DNA of 53,895 nt from Sedimentisphaerales bacterium. GTDB lineage: Bacteria; Planctomycetota; Phycisphaerae; Sedimentisphaerales; Anaerobacaceae. Below the pieces are notes generated by a model. That model saw only the letters and a program-made list of their open reading frames with translations. It searched no databases and had not been told where the DNA came from. Positions 1-8,975 of the stretch are shown here, one piece after another. The position numbers and the translations under genes were made by a program. The stretch's first letter is position 1; each line of letters opens with the position of its first letter. The DNA lies in NCBI GenBank assembly GCA_016931715.1, contig JAFGEF010000001.1, positions 1-53,895 on the forward strand, in the 5' to 3' direction.

Positions 1-153
1 AATACCATGTCAAAATGGTTAAAAAAACAAATTGTATGCAATCGACAATTGTCTCCGAGAAAGTGGGAAGTGGCCGTATTTGAGTTACCATATGATTTTA
101 CTCCTGATAATCAGGAAATGAGTTTACAAGCTGCTAACGAAAAATATTACTGA
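1..153 (+). CDS. 3' end of an unrecognised gene, cut by the window edge
   Basis: An open frame runs from the first base to a TGA at 151-153. An ATG lies at 7, but codons 5' of it are also open, so this is more likely the C-terminal end of a longer protein than a 48-residue gene. The visible residues are basic then mixed (MSKWLKKQIVCN at its start). No family is recognised. It precedes tRNA-Val on the other strand, so it is the last gene of its transcript. Confidence 0.4.
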   Translation, partial: NTMSKWLKKQIVCNRQLSPRKWEVAVFELPYDFTPDNQEMSLQAANEKYY

Positions 154-248
154 ATATATAATATTGTTGATTGCAATTGGCTTCGTGAGGAATTTCCAGC
201 AGGGACAGCTATTACAGTAAGCTCAATTATAAAAAGTATATATATGAA

Positions 249-322
249 TGGGCGATACTGGATTCGAACCAGTGGCCTCACGGGTGTGATCCGTGCGCTC
301 TAACCAGCTGAGCTAATCGCCC
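249..322 (-). tRNA. tRNA-Val (anticodon CAC)
   Basis: The minus strand folds as a cloverleaf. The acceptor stem GGGCGAT pairs with ATCGCCC. The anticodon stem CACGG/CCGTG holds the loop ATCACAC, which gives anticodon CAC (Val, GTG codons). The T arm contains GGTTCGAATCC and the discriminator base is A. No CCA is encoded. Confidence 0.95.
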
Positions 323-478
323 TGAATAACGCTACATTAGAACCAAAATGTGAGGTTTCTGTCAAGTACCAATTCCAAATACCCTCATTCTATTCTTCTT
401 TTCACATATTGTGACGGCAAGATTGACTAAAATGAAAATTGATGATATAATAGCTGGCTCGATTAAAAGATGAATTCT

Positions 479-553
479 GGTGAAAGTAGCTCAGTTGGTT
501 AGAGCATCAGATTGTGGTTCTGAGGGCCGGGGGTTCGAGTCCCCTCTTTCACC
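479..553 (+). tRNA. tRNA-His (anticodon GTG)
   Basis: Acceptor stem GTGAAAG pairs with CTTTCAC. The extra 5' G typical of tRNA-His (G-1 at 479) faces C at 553. Anticodon stem TCAGA/TCTGA holds the loop TTGTGGT, giving anticodon GTG. The T loop is GGTTCGAGTCC. A short open frame crossing this tRNA is spurious. Confidence 0.95.
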
Positions 554-565
554 CTTTGAGAAAGC

Positions 566-1267
566 TCAATTATCTGAAACATGGGCTTGAGATTTTCTCG
601 CTAATCCCCTGCAGCTCTCGCAATTACATGCTCCGACAAGCCTTAAATGTGAAGACCCTGCCAATTTGCGCGTTTCTATTACCCTGGCTCCCTTTGTTTC
701 CATTTTGCGAATAGCCAGTTTTGCTTCTCCGATATTATGAGAGCCGATTGCGTCGATTACTATAGTTACTTTTTTGCCTCTCTGGAGCAAGCCCAGCGCA
801 GTTGCCTTTACGGCTCCTTCAAGACTGGTTCCGACGAGGATAAACTCACTCGCCTTAATTTCGCTAAGCAGCCTGTCGATGCGAGGTTCCTCAAAAGGAT
901 CTACGCAGCGCTTGTGAAGAATAATCTGGGTATATTTCTTGAAAATATCTCTCGGCAAATCTGTATTGCCGTCAGCAGTAAAACTAATCCTGTTATTAAC
1001 AAGCGTATAATGCACTTTCCTTTGGCCTTCCGTTCCCTCAATGCAATGACCATGAACAGAGTCACCATTATGATTCGCATAAATATCAACTATTGAAATA
1101 ATAGGAATGCCGTTGTTCCTGGTCCAGGCCATCATTCGTCTGATATTAGCCAGTACCCTGCGATGATTTTTCACACATAACTTACCGCTAACCAGCAGAA
1201 AATCTTTTTGCGTGTCAATGTCTAACAGAACTTGTTTATGTCGAGTTTTAACCAATGGCAAAATCAT
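566..1267 (-). CDS. Isochorismatase-fold hydrolase homologue lacking the catalytic cysteine
   Basis: The 233-residue protein has the fold signature of the isochorismatase/cysteine hydrolase superfamily. An LLDIDTQKDF segment (residues about 14-23) carries the usual Asp, HCIEGTEG lies near residue 74, and the family Lys is at about 119 (LHKRC). The helix that normally carries the nucleophile reads GTSLEGAVKATA, so Ala (about residue 152) replaces Cys. True isochorismatases also lack this Cys, so loss of all activity does not follow. The C-terminus has a CNCESC cluster that could bind metal. The start chosen is the ATG at 1267, with AAGGAA 7 bases upstream; the frame stays open to a TTG at 1327. 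It is divergent from trmB. Substrate unknown. Confidence 0.75.
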   Translation of the reverse strand: MILPLVKTRHKQVLLDIDTQKDFLLVSGKLCVKNHRRVLANIRRMMAWTRNNGIPIISIVDIYANHNGDSVHGHCIEGTEGQRKVHYTLVNNRISFTADGNTDLPRDIFKKYTQIILHKRCVDPFEEPRIDRLLSEIKASEFILVGTSLEGAVKATALGLLQRGKKVTIVIDAIGSHNIGEAKLAIRKMETKGARVIETRKLAGSSHLRLVGACNCESCRGLARKSQAHVSDN

Positions 1268-1495
1268 TTTAGAATTCCTTATCTTCGCATCTGCGAATCC
1301 ATATCTATAATGGATACGCTTCAGCAAGTTACAGGGTTCGCAGATTATCTATCGAAATATAAGAAACCTGACTTTAGTGCTGATAATGCCAAAAAACGAA
1401 TTCATCATTAGCATAAATGGTCTTTTTATGTATAATGCCGTCATAAAATTATGGTTTTTTTCATTAAAACAGGTTTTTTATAGTTTGATTATAAA

Positions 1496-2122
1496 ATGGC
1501 TCGAATTCTAAAGAATTATACGTCAGTTTCTTTGAAAATAGAAGATTTGAAGGAAAAAATTGACTTCGTCCGGATTTTCGGACGCAGCGGACCGGTGCAT
1601 ATCGAAATAGGCTCAGGCAAAGGCACTTTTCTGCTGAATCAGGCACGTGCCAATCTTAGTGACAATTTTCTCGGAATCGAGTGGGCGAGCAAATTTTATC
1701 GTGCCGCAGTTGACCGCATTGGGCGATGGAATGTGACAAATGTTCGCATAATCCGAACAGAAGCGGCGTCTTTTATCGCAGACTTTGTCCCCGATAATTC
1801 GGTGGATTATTTTCATATATATTTTCCCGATCCCTGGCCCAAGAAACGTCATCACAAAAGGCGTTTTATCTGCAATATGAATATTGAGAATATAATTCGA
1901 GGCCTTAAACCAACCGGCCAATTGCGAATTGCTACCGACCATGCTGCTTATTTCGAGCAGATAAAAACAGTTCTCGCATGTGTAAGTGACAGGCTTGAGG
2001 AAACAGATTTTCTCCCCGCCGCTGGTACAGAAACAGGTGAATGGATTGGCTCAAACTTCGAACGAAAATACCTCAAAGACCAAAGACCAATCTACACAAT
2101 TGCCCTTAAAAAAAATACTTAA
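1496..2122 (+). CDS. trmB: tRNA (guanine-N7-)-methyltransferase TrmB
   Basis: This enzyme methylates N7 of G46 in the variable loop of tRNAs using S-adenosylmethionine. The 208-residue length fits the family. The SAM-binding motif GSGKG is at residues 39-43, preceded by HIEI. The family signature FPDPWPKKRHHKRR lies at 110-123, and a TDHAAYFE segment follows in the C-terminal half. There is no clear Shine-Dalgarno before the ATG, and a TATAAT-like box lies at 1431. It converges with the small gene downstream of dnaE. Confidence 0.95.
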   Translation: MARILKNYTSVSLKIEDLKEKIDFVRIFGRSGPVHIEIGSGKGTFLLNQARANLSDNFLGIEWASKFYRAAVDRIGRWNVTNVRIIRTEAASFIADFVPDNSVDYFHIYFPDPWPKKRHHKRRFICNMNIENIIRGLKPTGQLRIATDHAAYFEQIKTVLACVSDRLEETDFLPAAGTETGEWIGSNFERKYLKDQRPIYTIALKKNT

Positions 2123-2137
2123 TTATAGTGTTATCAA

Positions 2138-2392
2138 TTATTGCGACACCCTTTTTTCTACAGGGATAAAGTAAAGAGAAAATTTCAATTCTGACATTTC
2201 TACACCGAAAATTGTCTTTGCTTCATCCGGTTCGACACTTCCCGGACTAAACTCGAATTCTTCTCCCTTGTCGAGAGATTTTGTCATTACAATCTTATAT
2301 GTTGTTTCTTCGACAAGGTATGCAGTTCCTGCCTGAGGAGCAATCCATTCAATTTCCAATCCTCCTCCCACAAAATATTCAGAATTAGGCAA
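2138..2392 (-). CDS. Small protein downstream of dnaE, possibly 5'-truncated lipoprotein gene
   Basis: An 84-residue frame starts 16 bases after the dnaE stop on the same strand. It can only begin at a TTG (2392), because a TGA sits immediately upstream, and there is no good ribosome site. The sequence resembles the mature part of small planctomycete lipoproteins (GGGLEIEW, GTAYLVEETT, then an acidic FEFSPGSVEP stretch), but no signal peptide or lipobox Cys is present. Another frame opens with an ATG behind an AGG, so a frameshift or loss of the 5' end is plausible. Function unknown. Confidence 0.5.
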   Translation of the reverse strand: MPNSEYFVGGGLEIEWIAPQAGTAYLVEETTYKIVMTKSLDKGEEFEFSPGSVEPDEAKTIFGVEMSELKFSLYFIPVEKRVSQ

Positions 2393-2408
2393 TCAAAACA
2401 CATATATC

Positions 2409-5400
2409 TTACCTGGTCAACTGGAAGTTTTCTTCGCCAATAAGCTGCTGCATTTTCCTGCAAAATTCAGGATTGGGATTAACGCTTAAAGTTTTATCAG
2501 CGGCGGCACATACTTTGCCTTTTTCCGTCTGTACCGTGACAAAAACCGCGCTTCTTCCCTTGTGGTATTTGCAGATAGTCTTTATCTGGGCGACTTTTTC
2601 CTGAGTTATGTCTGCAGAATTCAGTCTGATTCTTACTTTCGCAGCCAGCTTGTCCCTGACATCATCAAGAGCTATCAATTCTTCTGCAATGACATTCGGG
2701 GTTTCTCTTCTGAAATCAGCTTTGCCTTTTACAAATACTATCGCATCTGCGGCAAGAACATTACCATATTTGTTCAAAACTTCCGGAAACAAAACAACTT
2801 CAATTTGTCCCTGCAAATCTTCAAGAACAAAAACAGCCATTTTTGAGCCTGCGTTTCGTCCTGACTTTGTAACGTTGTACCTGATCTTTGTCACCATCCC
2901 GCCGATGATAACCTGTCTTTCCCCGCTCGATTGTGCCAGTTCCGAGCTGTTGCAGTTGGAAAATATATTAATTGCTTCCGCATGATGACTCAGGGGATTG
3001 CTGGTAACATAGAATCCGAGTACTTCTTTTTCGAAAGCCAGCATTTTCGGCTCAGGCCATGGCGCGGCATTCGGCAAACGCTGGCTGTCTTTGGAATAGT
3101 CGCTGCCGCCGGTTGCCTGACCAAAGAAATTCATCTGTCCGGCCTGCTTGTCCGCCTGCATGCCTGCGCCGTTTTGCATTGCTTTTTCAAGACCAAGCAT
3201 CATCTGCGCGCGGTTTCCGCCAAGATTGTCGAACGCACCGGATTTTATGAGAGATTCGAGCACCTGTTTATTGGCAGCTCTTAAATCCACATTTTCACAA
3301 AAATGGAACAGGCTCTGAAATTTGCCGACCTTCTTACGCGCGGCGATAATCTGCTCGACAGCTTTTTCTCCGACTCCTTTGACCGCAGCCAGTCCGAAAC
3401 GGATAACTCCCTTTTTCTTTTTCCCGTTTTCGTCATTATCATAGAGCGGCGTAAAATCAACACCACTCTCGTTTATATCAGGCGGCATAACCTTTATGCC
3501 CATCATGGCACATTCGTTTATATAATCAACAATTTTTTCCGTATCGCCCATTTCTAAAGTCAGAAGCGCAGCCATGAATTCGACAGGCCAGTGTGCTTTC
3601 AGATACGCCGTCTGGTATGCGATAAAAGCGTAGCGGGTCGAGTGACTTTTATTGAAGCCGTAGCCTGCGAAACGCTCGATAAGCTCGAAAATCTGCTCCG
3701 CTTCCTGCTTTTTCAACTTCTTATCCACGCAGCCGGCGATAAACCTTTCCTTCTCTTTGGCGATTATGCTCGCTTTCTTCTTGCTTATGGCCTTAATCAG
3801 GGCGTAAGCTTCCCGAAGCGGAATGTCACCAAGCCGGTTGCATATTCGCATGACCTGCTCCTGGTAGGTCATAATCCCGTAGGTCTCATCGAGCACTTCC
3901 GCCATAATCGGATGAGGCAGGCTCCATTTTGCGCCGTGTTTTCTCTCGATATAATCAGGAATAAGAATCATAGGACCAGGCCTGTAAAGTGCGTTGGCGG
4001 CTATCAAATCCTCGATGCGGTCAGGCTTCATTTTCATAAGCAGGTTCTGCATTCCGCCAGACTCGAACTGGAACACACCCTTGGTTTTTCCCTCAGTAAA
4101 AAGTTTGAAAACCTGCTGATCTGTAATATCGATTTTCTCGAGGTCGATTGTTTCTCCATGAATTTCGCTCACTAACCTGCACGCGCGATCCAGGACACTC
4201 AGTGTTTTAAGACCAAGAAAGTCCATCTTCAGCAGGCCTACTTTTTCAACCATCGGTCCTTCGAACTGGGTGACAATGTCTTCAGTGCCCGGCGGTTTAT
4301 ACAGCGGTACGAAATTTGTCAAAGGTTCATCGGCGATAACAACTCCAGCGGCGTGTATCGAGGCGTGACGAGCAAGACCTTCGAGCCTCTTGCCGATGTC
4401 GATTACTTTACGGATTGTCTCGTTTTCTTCGTATAGTTTTTTCAGTTCCGGTTCTGTTTCCATCGCTTTATCGAGCGTTATATCGAGCGCGGCAGGAACG
4501 AGTTTTGCCAGCTTGTCTGCTTCGCTGAGCTGCACTCCGAGCACTCTGGAAACATCACGAATGACCGCGCGCGCCTTCATTGTACCGAATGTAATTATCT
4601 GGGCGACATGTCCATATTTATTGCGAACATATTCGATTACCCTCCCGCGATTCGCCTGGCACATATCAATATCGATATCGGGCATTTCGTTTCGCTGGGG
4701 GTCCATAAAACGCTCGAAAAGCAAGTCATATCTCAGCGGATCCACATCACATAATCCCAGGCAGTATCCGACAAGAGTACCTACGCCGCTGCCCCTGGCG
4801 CCAATGGCTATATTGTTCTTGTGAGCAAAATTGCAGAAATCCCACACAATCAAAAAGTAACTCGAGAAACCTTTGGACTCAATTACCTTCAGCTCTCTTT
4901 CGAGCCTTTCCCTGATAGCGTCAGTAACTTCACCATAAAGTTTTTTCGCTCCTTCGTAGCAAAGTTCGGTAAGGTAACTTTCAGGAGTCTTTTTGTCCGG
5001 CGGCTCGAAGCGGGGAGCATGACGAGTTTTTAAGTCTATCTCGACATTGCATCTTTGAGCGATAGCCAGCGTATTGTCGCCGGCTTCCGGCGCTTCGGGA
5101 AAAAGCTCTCGCATCTGCGCAGGGCTTTTCAGGAAAACGTCCGGCGGATAAATCATCCTTTCGGCATCGTCGGCTCTTTTGCCTGTGCTTATCGCACAAA
5201 GACAGTTATGTGCCTCGTGGTCACTTTCTTCCAGAAAATGCACATCGTTAGTAGCAATCAGACCAACACCTAACTTATTCGCAAGATTTATCAAGCCGGG
5301 AACTAAAGCCGGGTCGTCTTTTTCATGCCTCTGTATCTCGATGAAGAACCTGTCTGTTCCGAAAATTTTTATATATTGTTCCGCCGCTTCGCGCGCTGTC

Positions 5401-5867
5401 TTTTCATCGCCTCTTGAAACTGCGGCGGTTACTTCTCCTTTCAAACAGGCTGTCGCACAGATAAGACCTTCATTGAACTGCGCCAAGACTTCCTTGTCAA
5501 TTCGCGGGCGGTAATAGAATCCTTCTGTAAAACCAATACTGGCAAGTTTGAGAAGGTTGTGATAACCGGTCAGGTTTTCAGCTAAGAGTATGAGGTGATA
5601 CGCGGCGTCGGATATGCTCGTCTTTGTTCTGTCGAGCCGGCTGCCGGGAGCGATATAAGCTTCGATTCCGAGGATGGGTTTGATATTAGCCGCGAGCGCT
5701 TTGGTATAAAACTCCACCGCCCCGAACATATTGCCGTGGTCGGTTACCGCTACCGAATCCATGCCGAGCTTATCGCATTGCGCAAACAGCTTTTCAAATG
5801 AAATCGCACCATCCAGCAGCGAATACTGGCTGTGAAGGTGAAGATGTGTAAATCCTTTATTAGACAT
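2409..5867 (-). CDS. dnaE: DNA polymerase III subunit alpha (DnaE)
   Basis: Replicative DNA polymerase of the C family, 1152 residues, normal for DnaE1. The N-terminal PHP domain (about 1-210) begins FTHLHLHSQYSLLDG and contains VTDHGNMFGAVEFY. The palm carries the catalytic aspartates in PDIDIDM (about 396-402), and a third Asp follows in KMDFLGLK (about 550). The thumb/finger region has the GVFQFES and YQEQVMRI motifs. A helix-hairpin-helix region and a C-terminal OB-fold (about 985-1060) follow. The ATG has AAGGAG 11 bases upstream and a strong promoter lies at 5908-5936. A small gene follows closely downstream. Confidence 0.98.
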   Translation of the reverse strand: MSNKGFTHLHLHSQYSLLDGAISFEKLFAQCDKLGMDSVAVTDHGNMFGAVEFYTKALAANIKPILGIEAYIAPGSRLDRTKTSISDAAYHLILLAENLTGYHNLLKLASIGFTEGFYYRPRIDKEVLAQFNEGLICATACLKGEVTAAVSRGDEKTAREAAEQYIKIFGTDRFFIEIQRHEKDDPALVPGLINLANKLGVGLIATNDVHFLEESDHEAHNCLCAISTGKRADDAERMIYPPDVFLKSPAQMRELFPEAPEAGDNTLAIAQRCNVEIDLKTRHAPRFEPPDKKTPESYLTELCYEGAKKLYGEVTDAIRERLERELKVIESKGFSSYFLIVWDFCNFAHKNNIAIGARGSGVGTLVGYCLGLCDVDPLRYDLLFERFMDPQRNEMPDIDIDMCQANRGRVIEYVRNKYGHVAQIITFGTMKARAVIRDVSRVLGVQLSEADKLAKLVPAALDITLDKAMETEPELKKLYEENETIRKVIDIGKRLEGLARHASIHAAGVVIADEPLTNFVPLYKPPGTEDIVTQFEGPMVEKVGLLKMDFLGLKTLSVLDRACRLVSEIHGETIDLEKIDITDQQVFKLFTEGKTKGVFQFESGGMQNLLMKMKPDRIEDLIAANALYRPGPMILIPDYIERKHGAKWSLPHPIMAEVLDETYGIMTYQEQVMRICNRLGDIPLREAYALIKAISKKKASIIAKEKERFIAGCVDKKLKKQEAEQIFELIERFAGYGFNKSHSTRYAFIAYQTAYLKAHWPVEFMAALLTLEMGDTEKIVDYINECAMMGIKVMPPDINESGVDFTPLYDNDENGKKKKGVIRFGLAAVKGVGEKAVEQIIAARKKVGKFQSLFHFCENVDLRAANKQVLESLIKSGAFDNLGGNRAQMMLGLEKAMQNGAGMQADKQAGQMNFFGQATGGSDYSKDSQRLPNAAPWPEPKMLAFEKEVLGFYVTSNPLSHHAEAINIFSNCNSSELAQSSGERQVIIGGMVTKIRYNVTKSGRNAGSKMAVFVLEDLQGQIEVVLFPEVLNKYGNVLAADAIVFVKGKADFRRETPNVIAEELIALDDVRDKLAAKVRIRLNSADITQEKVAQIKTICKYHKGRSAVFVTVQTEKGKVCAAADKTLSVNPNPEFCRKMQQLIGEENFQLTR

Positions 5868-5907
5868 AACTTACGCGGCTCCTTCGACAAAACAATATTA
5901 AAATAGT

Positions 5908-5936
5908 ATCATAATTTTTTACACTAATATTGTCAA
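5908..5936 (-). promoter_or_regulatory. Sigma-70-type promoter of dnaE
   Basis: On the minus strand a perfect TTGACA (5931-5936) is followed after 17 bases by TATGAT (5908-5913). This lies 41 bases upstream of the dnaE start codon, with the ribosome site AAGGAG between them. Confidence 0.75.
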
Positions 5937-6066
5937 ATGAATACTTCTAAACATCGAAACGTCTGATCAAAATTATTTACACGCTTTTTACACAGAAAAT
6001 CATTTATATACTTGTATAATAAGAGCATACAAAATATTAAAAGATAGATTTAAAAGGTGAAAAATT

Positions 6067-7215
6067 ATGTGGAAAAAGATAACTCCTTTCGTGATGTTAT
6101 TTGTTTTGCTTGCTGCAACGCAAATCTGTTGCAGAAAACATGAGCTGACACAACAGGAGAAGTATCTTCTTGAGCAACTTAACGCAGGCAACAGTGAAGA
6201 AATCACTCGTCTTATCGAAGCCGGTACAAATTTAAATATAAAAAATAATCACGGCAATACACCTCTGCACATTGCTTCTATAAAAGGAGATTGTGAATCA
6301 ATCAAACTTCTATTAAGTAAAGGAGCAAAAATAAACTCTACCAATGATAATGGTGATACTGCTCTCCACAGAGCGGCTACGAATGGTCATTTAGAAGCCG
6401 CAAAGCTGCTCATCGAAAAAGGAGCAAATGTTAATGCAAAAAATAAACAGGACAAAACACCGATTTATCCAGCGGCTCAGAGCGGCAATCTCGATTTAGT
6501 TAAATTTCTTGTCGAAAAAGGTACATACATTCAAACCACAGGCTATACTCCTTTACATGAACCTTTAAATAATTCCTTTTTACCATTGCAGCCTGATAAT
6601 TATCTTGCTGAAATGATTGATTATTTTTTGTCGAAAGGTATTGATGTAAAAACTAAAGATGAATATTTGGTAACACCGTTATATTTGGCTGCAATATCTG
6701 CTGATGGGAAAATAATTGATTTACTAATTAGAAAAGGTGTCAAGATAGATGCAAAAACAAAAAGCGGCCAAACACCTTTATTTAGAGCTTCTATGGCCGG
6801 GAACAAAAGTGCCGCTGAAGTATTATTAGACAATGGAGCAGATATTAATATGAGGAATGATGCAAATGAGACTCCTTTGCATTTTGCTGTAAGGGAAAAT
6901 AATATGGCTACTTTTTCGTCAATGGAGAATCGCATTGGTCTCATACAACTTCTTCTTGAGCATGGAGCTGATGTAAACGCACTTGATAGAAGGCAATATA
7001 CACCTCTTCATTATGCTGTTGCATGGGGATGGTTCAAGCATCGTCCATCTAATCCACCTGAATATAAAACCGCTCATAAAACAATAATACAAATACTTCT
7101 GGAAAAAGGAGCCGATCCTAATATCAAAGACAGGTATAAACGTAATGCGTTGAAACTGGCCGAAGGAGAGCCTGAAATTATCGAGCTTTTAATCAAATAT
7201 AGTGCAAAAGACTGA
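6067..7215 (+). CDS. Ankyrin-repeat protein with N-terminal signal sequence
   Basis: This 382-residue protein is exported or membrane-tethered. Its N-terminus is MWKKITPFVMLFVLLAATQICC, a hydrophobic signal ending in two cysteines that do not form a canonical lipobox. The rest is about ten ankyrin repeats of about 33 residues. Each has the GxTPLHxA pattern (for example GNTPLHIAS, GDTALHRAA, YTPLHYAV) followed by LLxxGAxxN. Ankyrin repeats mediate protein binding; the partner is unknown. An AAAGGTG lies before the ATG. It is followed by a lipoprotein gene on the same strand. Confidence 0.85.
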   Translation: MWKKITPFVMLFVLLAATQICCRKHELTQQEKYLLEQLNAGNSEEITRLIEAGTNLNIKNNHGNTPLHIASIKGDCESIKLLLSKGAKINSTNDNGDTALHRAATNGHLEAAKLLIEKGANVNAKNKQDKTPIYPAAQSGNLDLVKFLVEKGTYIQTTGYTPLHEPLNNSFLPLQPDNYLAEMIDYFLSKGIDVKTKDEYLVTPLYLAAISADGKIIDLLIRKGVKIDAKTKSGQTPLFRASMAGNKSAAEVLLDNGADINMRNDANETPLHFAVRENNMATFSSMENRIGLIQLLLEHGADVNALDRRQYTPLHYAVAWGWFKHRPSNPPEYKTAHKTIIQILLEKGADPNIKDRYKRNALKLAEGEPEIIELLIKYSAKD

Positions 7216-7305
7216 TTTTTTAAACGCTTTACGAATAAAAGTTAATCTTCTCAAAAAAACAAATCATTCTTGAGCCGCAAGTACTTTGCATATATAATCT
7301 TGCTC

Positions 7306-7935
7306 ATGAAAAATGATAATCATAAAAAAGTAAAAGTGCAAAAGTGCAGAATATATCTATGCCTCTGCCTCTTTGTACCTTTGTGCCTTATTTGTTTCGC
7401 TGGCTGCGGCCATCAGCAAAAAGCGGCTGGCAATGCAATCTCACCGGAAACTAACGAAGTTTCCCGAACGATGCAGGCCGCAGAGGATGTTTTAGGCAAA
7501 ATGCACTTCGAGATTGAAAAGGCAGATTATAATGAAGGATACATAAGGACAAGGCCGCTTGCCGGGGCGCAGTTTTTCGAATTCTGGCGAACTGAAAACA
7601 TCGGCGCCGAAAATCAGCTTTTATCGAATATGCACAGCATTCGCAGAATTGTCGAATTAAATATAAGCAATCAAAATGAAAATCTGAGTACCGATTGCAA
7701 GGTGCAAATTCAGAGATTATCCATCCCTCAGCGTGAAATCACAAGCAGCGCACGTGCATATCAGATGTTCACACGCAGCAGCATTTCAATGCAGAGATTA
7801 GAGATGAATCCGGAGCAGGAAAAAGGCATGACATGGATAGACCTGGACAGGGATGCAAAACTTGAAGCAGAGATTTTGAAACGTATTAACACGATAGTTG
7901 ACAAAAAGTATAAAAACACAAGCAGTGCACAATAA
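7306..7935 (+). CDS. Putative lipoprotein of unknown function
   Basis: The protein has a basic n-region, a hydrophobic stretch and the lipobox FAGC, so it is probably a lipid-anchored envelope protein of about 209 residues. The frame opens earlier at a TTG (7270), but the ATG at 7306 is preferred as it gives a normal signal peptide; neither has a good ribosome site. The mature part is charged and has no recognised domain (TMQAAEDVLGKMHFEIEKAD at its start). It ends 17 bases before galE, so the two may be co-transcribed. Confidence 0.7.
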   Translation: MKNDNHKKVKVQKCRIYLCLCLFVPLCLICFAGCGHQQKAAGNAISPETNEVSRTMQAAEDVLGKMHFEIEKADYNEGYIRTRPLAGAQFFEFWRTENIGAENQLLSNMHSIRRIVELNISNQNENLSTDCKVQIQRLSIPQREITSSARAYQMFTRSSISMQRLEMNPEQEKGMTWIDLDRDAKLEAEILKRINTIVDKKYKNTSSAQ

Positions 7936-7952
7936 ATCATAAGGGACAATCG

Positions 7953-8936
7953 ATGAGAGTACTTGTATGCGGCGGAGCAGGATATATAGGCAGCAATATG
8001 ACTGCTATGTTAGCAAGCGAGGGACATCAGCCTATAGTCTATGACAACCTGAGCAAAGGTCACAAGGCTGCTGTCGGCAACATAGAACTTATCATGGGCG
8101 ATTTGAATAATTACGACCTGCTTGTCAAAACGCTTGAGAGATTTAATATCGAAGCAGTAATGCACTTCGCTGCTTTTATTGAGGTGGGTGAATCGGTAGA
8201 AAAGCCGCTCAAGTATTATCAAAATAATCTTTGTGCAACACATAATTTATTATGTGCGATGGAAACAGCAGGAGTGAGGAAATTTATTTTTAGCAGCACC
8301 GCCGCCGTTTATGGTATCCCTGAAAAATTCCCGATTACAGAGAATTCACCGACTAAGCCGATAAATCCTTATGGCCAGTCAAAACTGGCGGTCGAGGAAA
8401 TGTGTCACTACCAGAGTTTGACAGGCAAGCTGAACTTCGCCGCGCTGAGATACTTCAACGCCTGCGGAGCCGGAAATAGCGGCAAGCTCGGAGAAGACCA
8501 CAGGCCCGAATCGCATTTGATTCCGCTGACTATCCAGGCCGCAATGGGAAAACGCAGCGAAATAAAAATTTTCGGTAAGGACTACCCAACGCCAGATGGA
8601 ACCTGCGTTCGCGACTATGTTCATATCGAGGATTTGTGCAGGGCACATCTGCTCGCATTGAAAAAACTGGACAATATACAGGAATTAAGATGCAATCTCG
8701 GCAATGAACGGGGCCATTCGGTCCGGGAAGTAATTGAAACAGTAAAAAAGATCAGCGGCAGAAATTTTAAGGCAGTTGAAGTCGACCGCCGGGCAGGAGA
8801 TCCGCCTGTTTTGACGGCAGATGCTAAAAAGGCAAAGACCGAACTTGGCTGGAAAGTACAAAAGCCTGACCTGGAGGAAATTGTCGAAACCGCCTGGAAA
8901 TGGCACAGCGAGCACCCGAACGGCTATCCGGAATAA
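7953..8936 (+). CDS. galE: UDP-glucose 4-epimerase GalE
   Basis: Interconverts UDP-glucose and UDP-galactose with bound NAD+ (Leloir pathway; also supplies UDP-galactose for polysaccharides). The 327-residue extended SDR protein has the NAD-binding GGAGYIGS at residues 7-14 and the active-site segment SSTAAVYG near 114-121. The catalytic Tyr140-xxx-Lys144 lies in NPYGQSK, and VRDYVHIEDL is in the substrate domain. AAGGGA lies 7 bases before the ATG. The hexokinase gene follows 39 bases later, which suggests linked hexose use. Confidence 0.95.
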   Translation: MRVLVCGGAGYIGSNMTAMLASEGHQPIVYDNLSKGHKAAVGNIELIMGDLNNYDLLVKTLERFNIEAVMHFAAFIEVGESVEKPLKYYQNNLCATHNLLCAMETAGVRKFIFSSTAAVYGIPEKFPITENSPTKPINPYGQSKLAVEEMCHYQSLTGKLNFAALRYFNACGAGNSGKLGEDHRPESHLIPLTIQAAMGKRSEIKIFGKDYPTPDGTCVRDYVHIEDLCRAHLLALKKLDNIQELRCNLGNERGHSVREVIETVKKISGRNFKAVEVDRRAGDPPVLTADAKKAKTELGWKVQKPDLEEIVETAWKWHSEHPNGYPE

Positions 8937-8975
8937 GACAAGTTTGTTATTCCTTTTTATACAGGAGATTTTTCT

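Noticed and set aside
514..714. 66-codon frame over tRNA-His and the end of the isochorismatase-like gene
   Set aside because: It overlaps the tRNA and is antisense to a better supported gene.
3591..4175. 194-codon frame antisense to dnaE
   Set aside because: It lies wholly inside the dnaE coding sequence on the other strand; protein composition is not gene-like.
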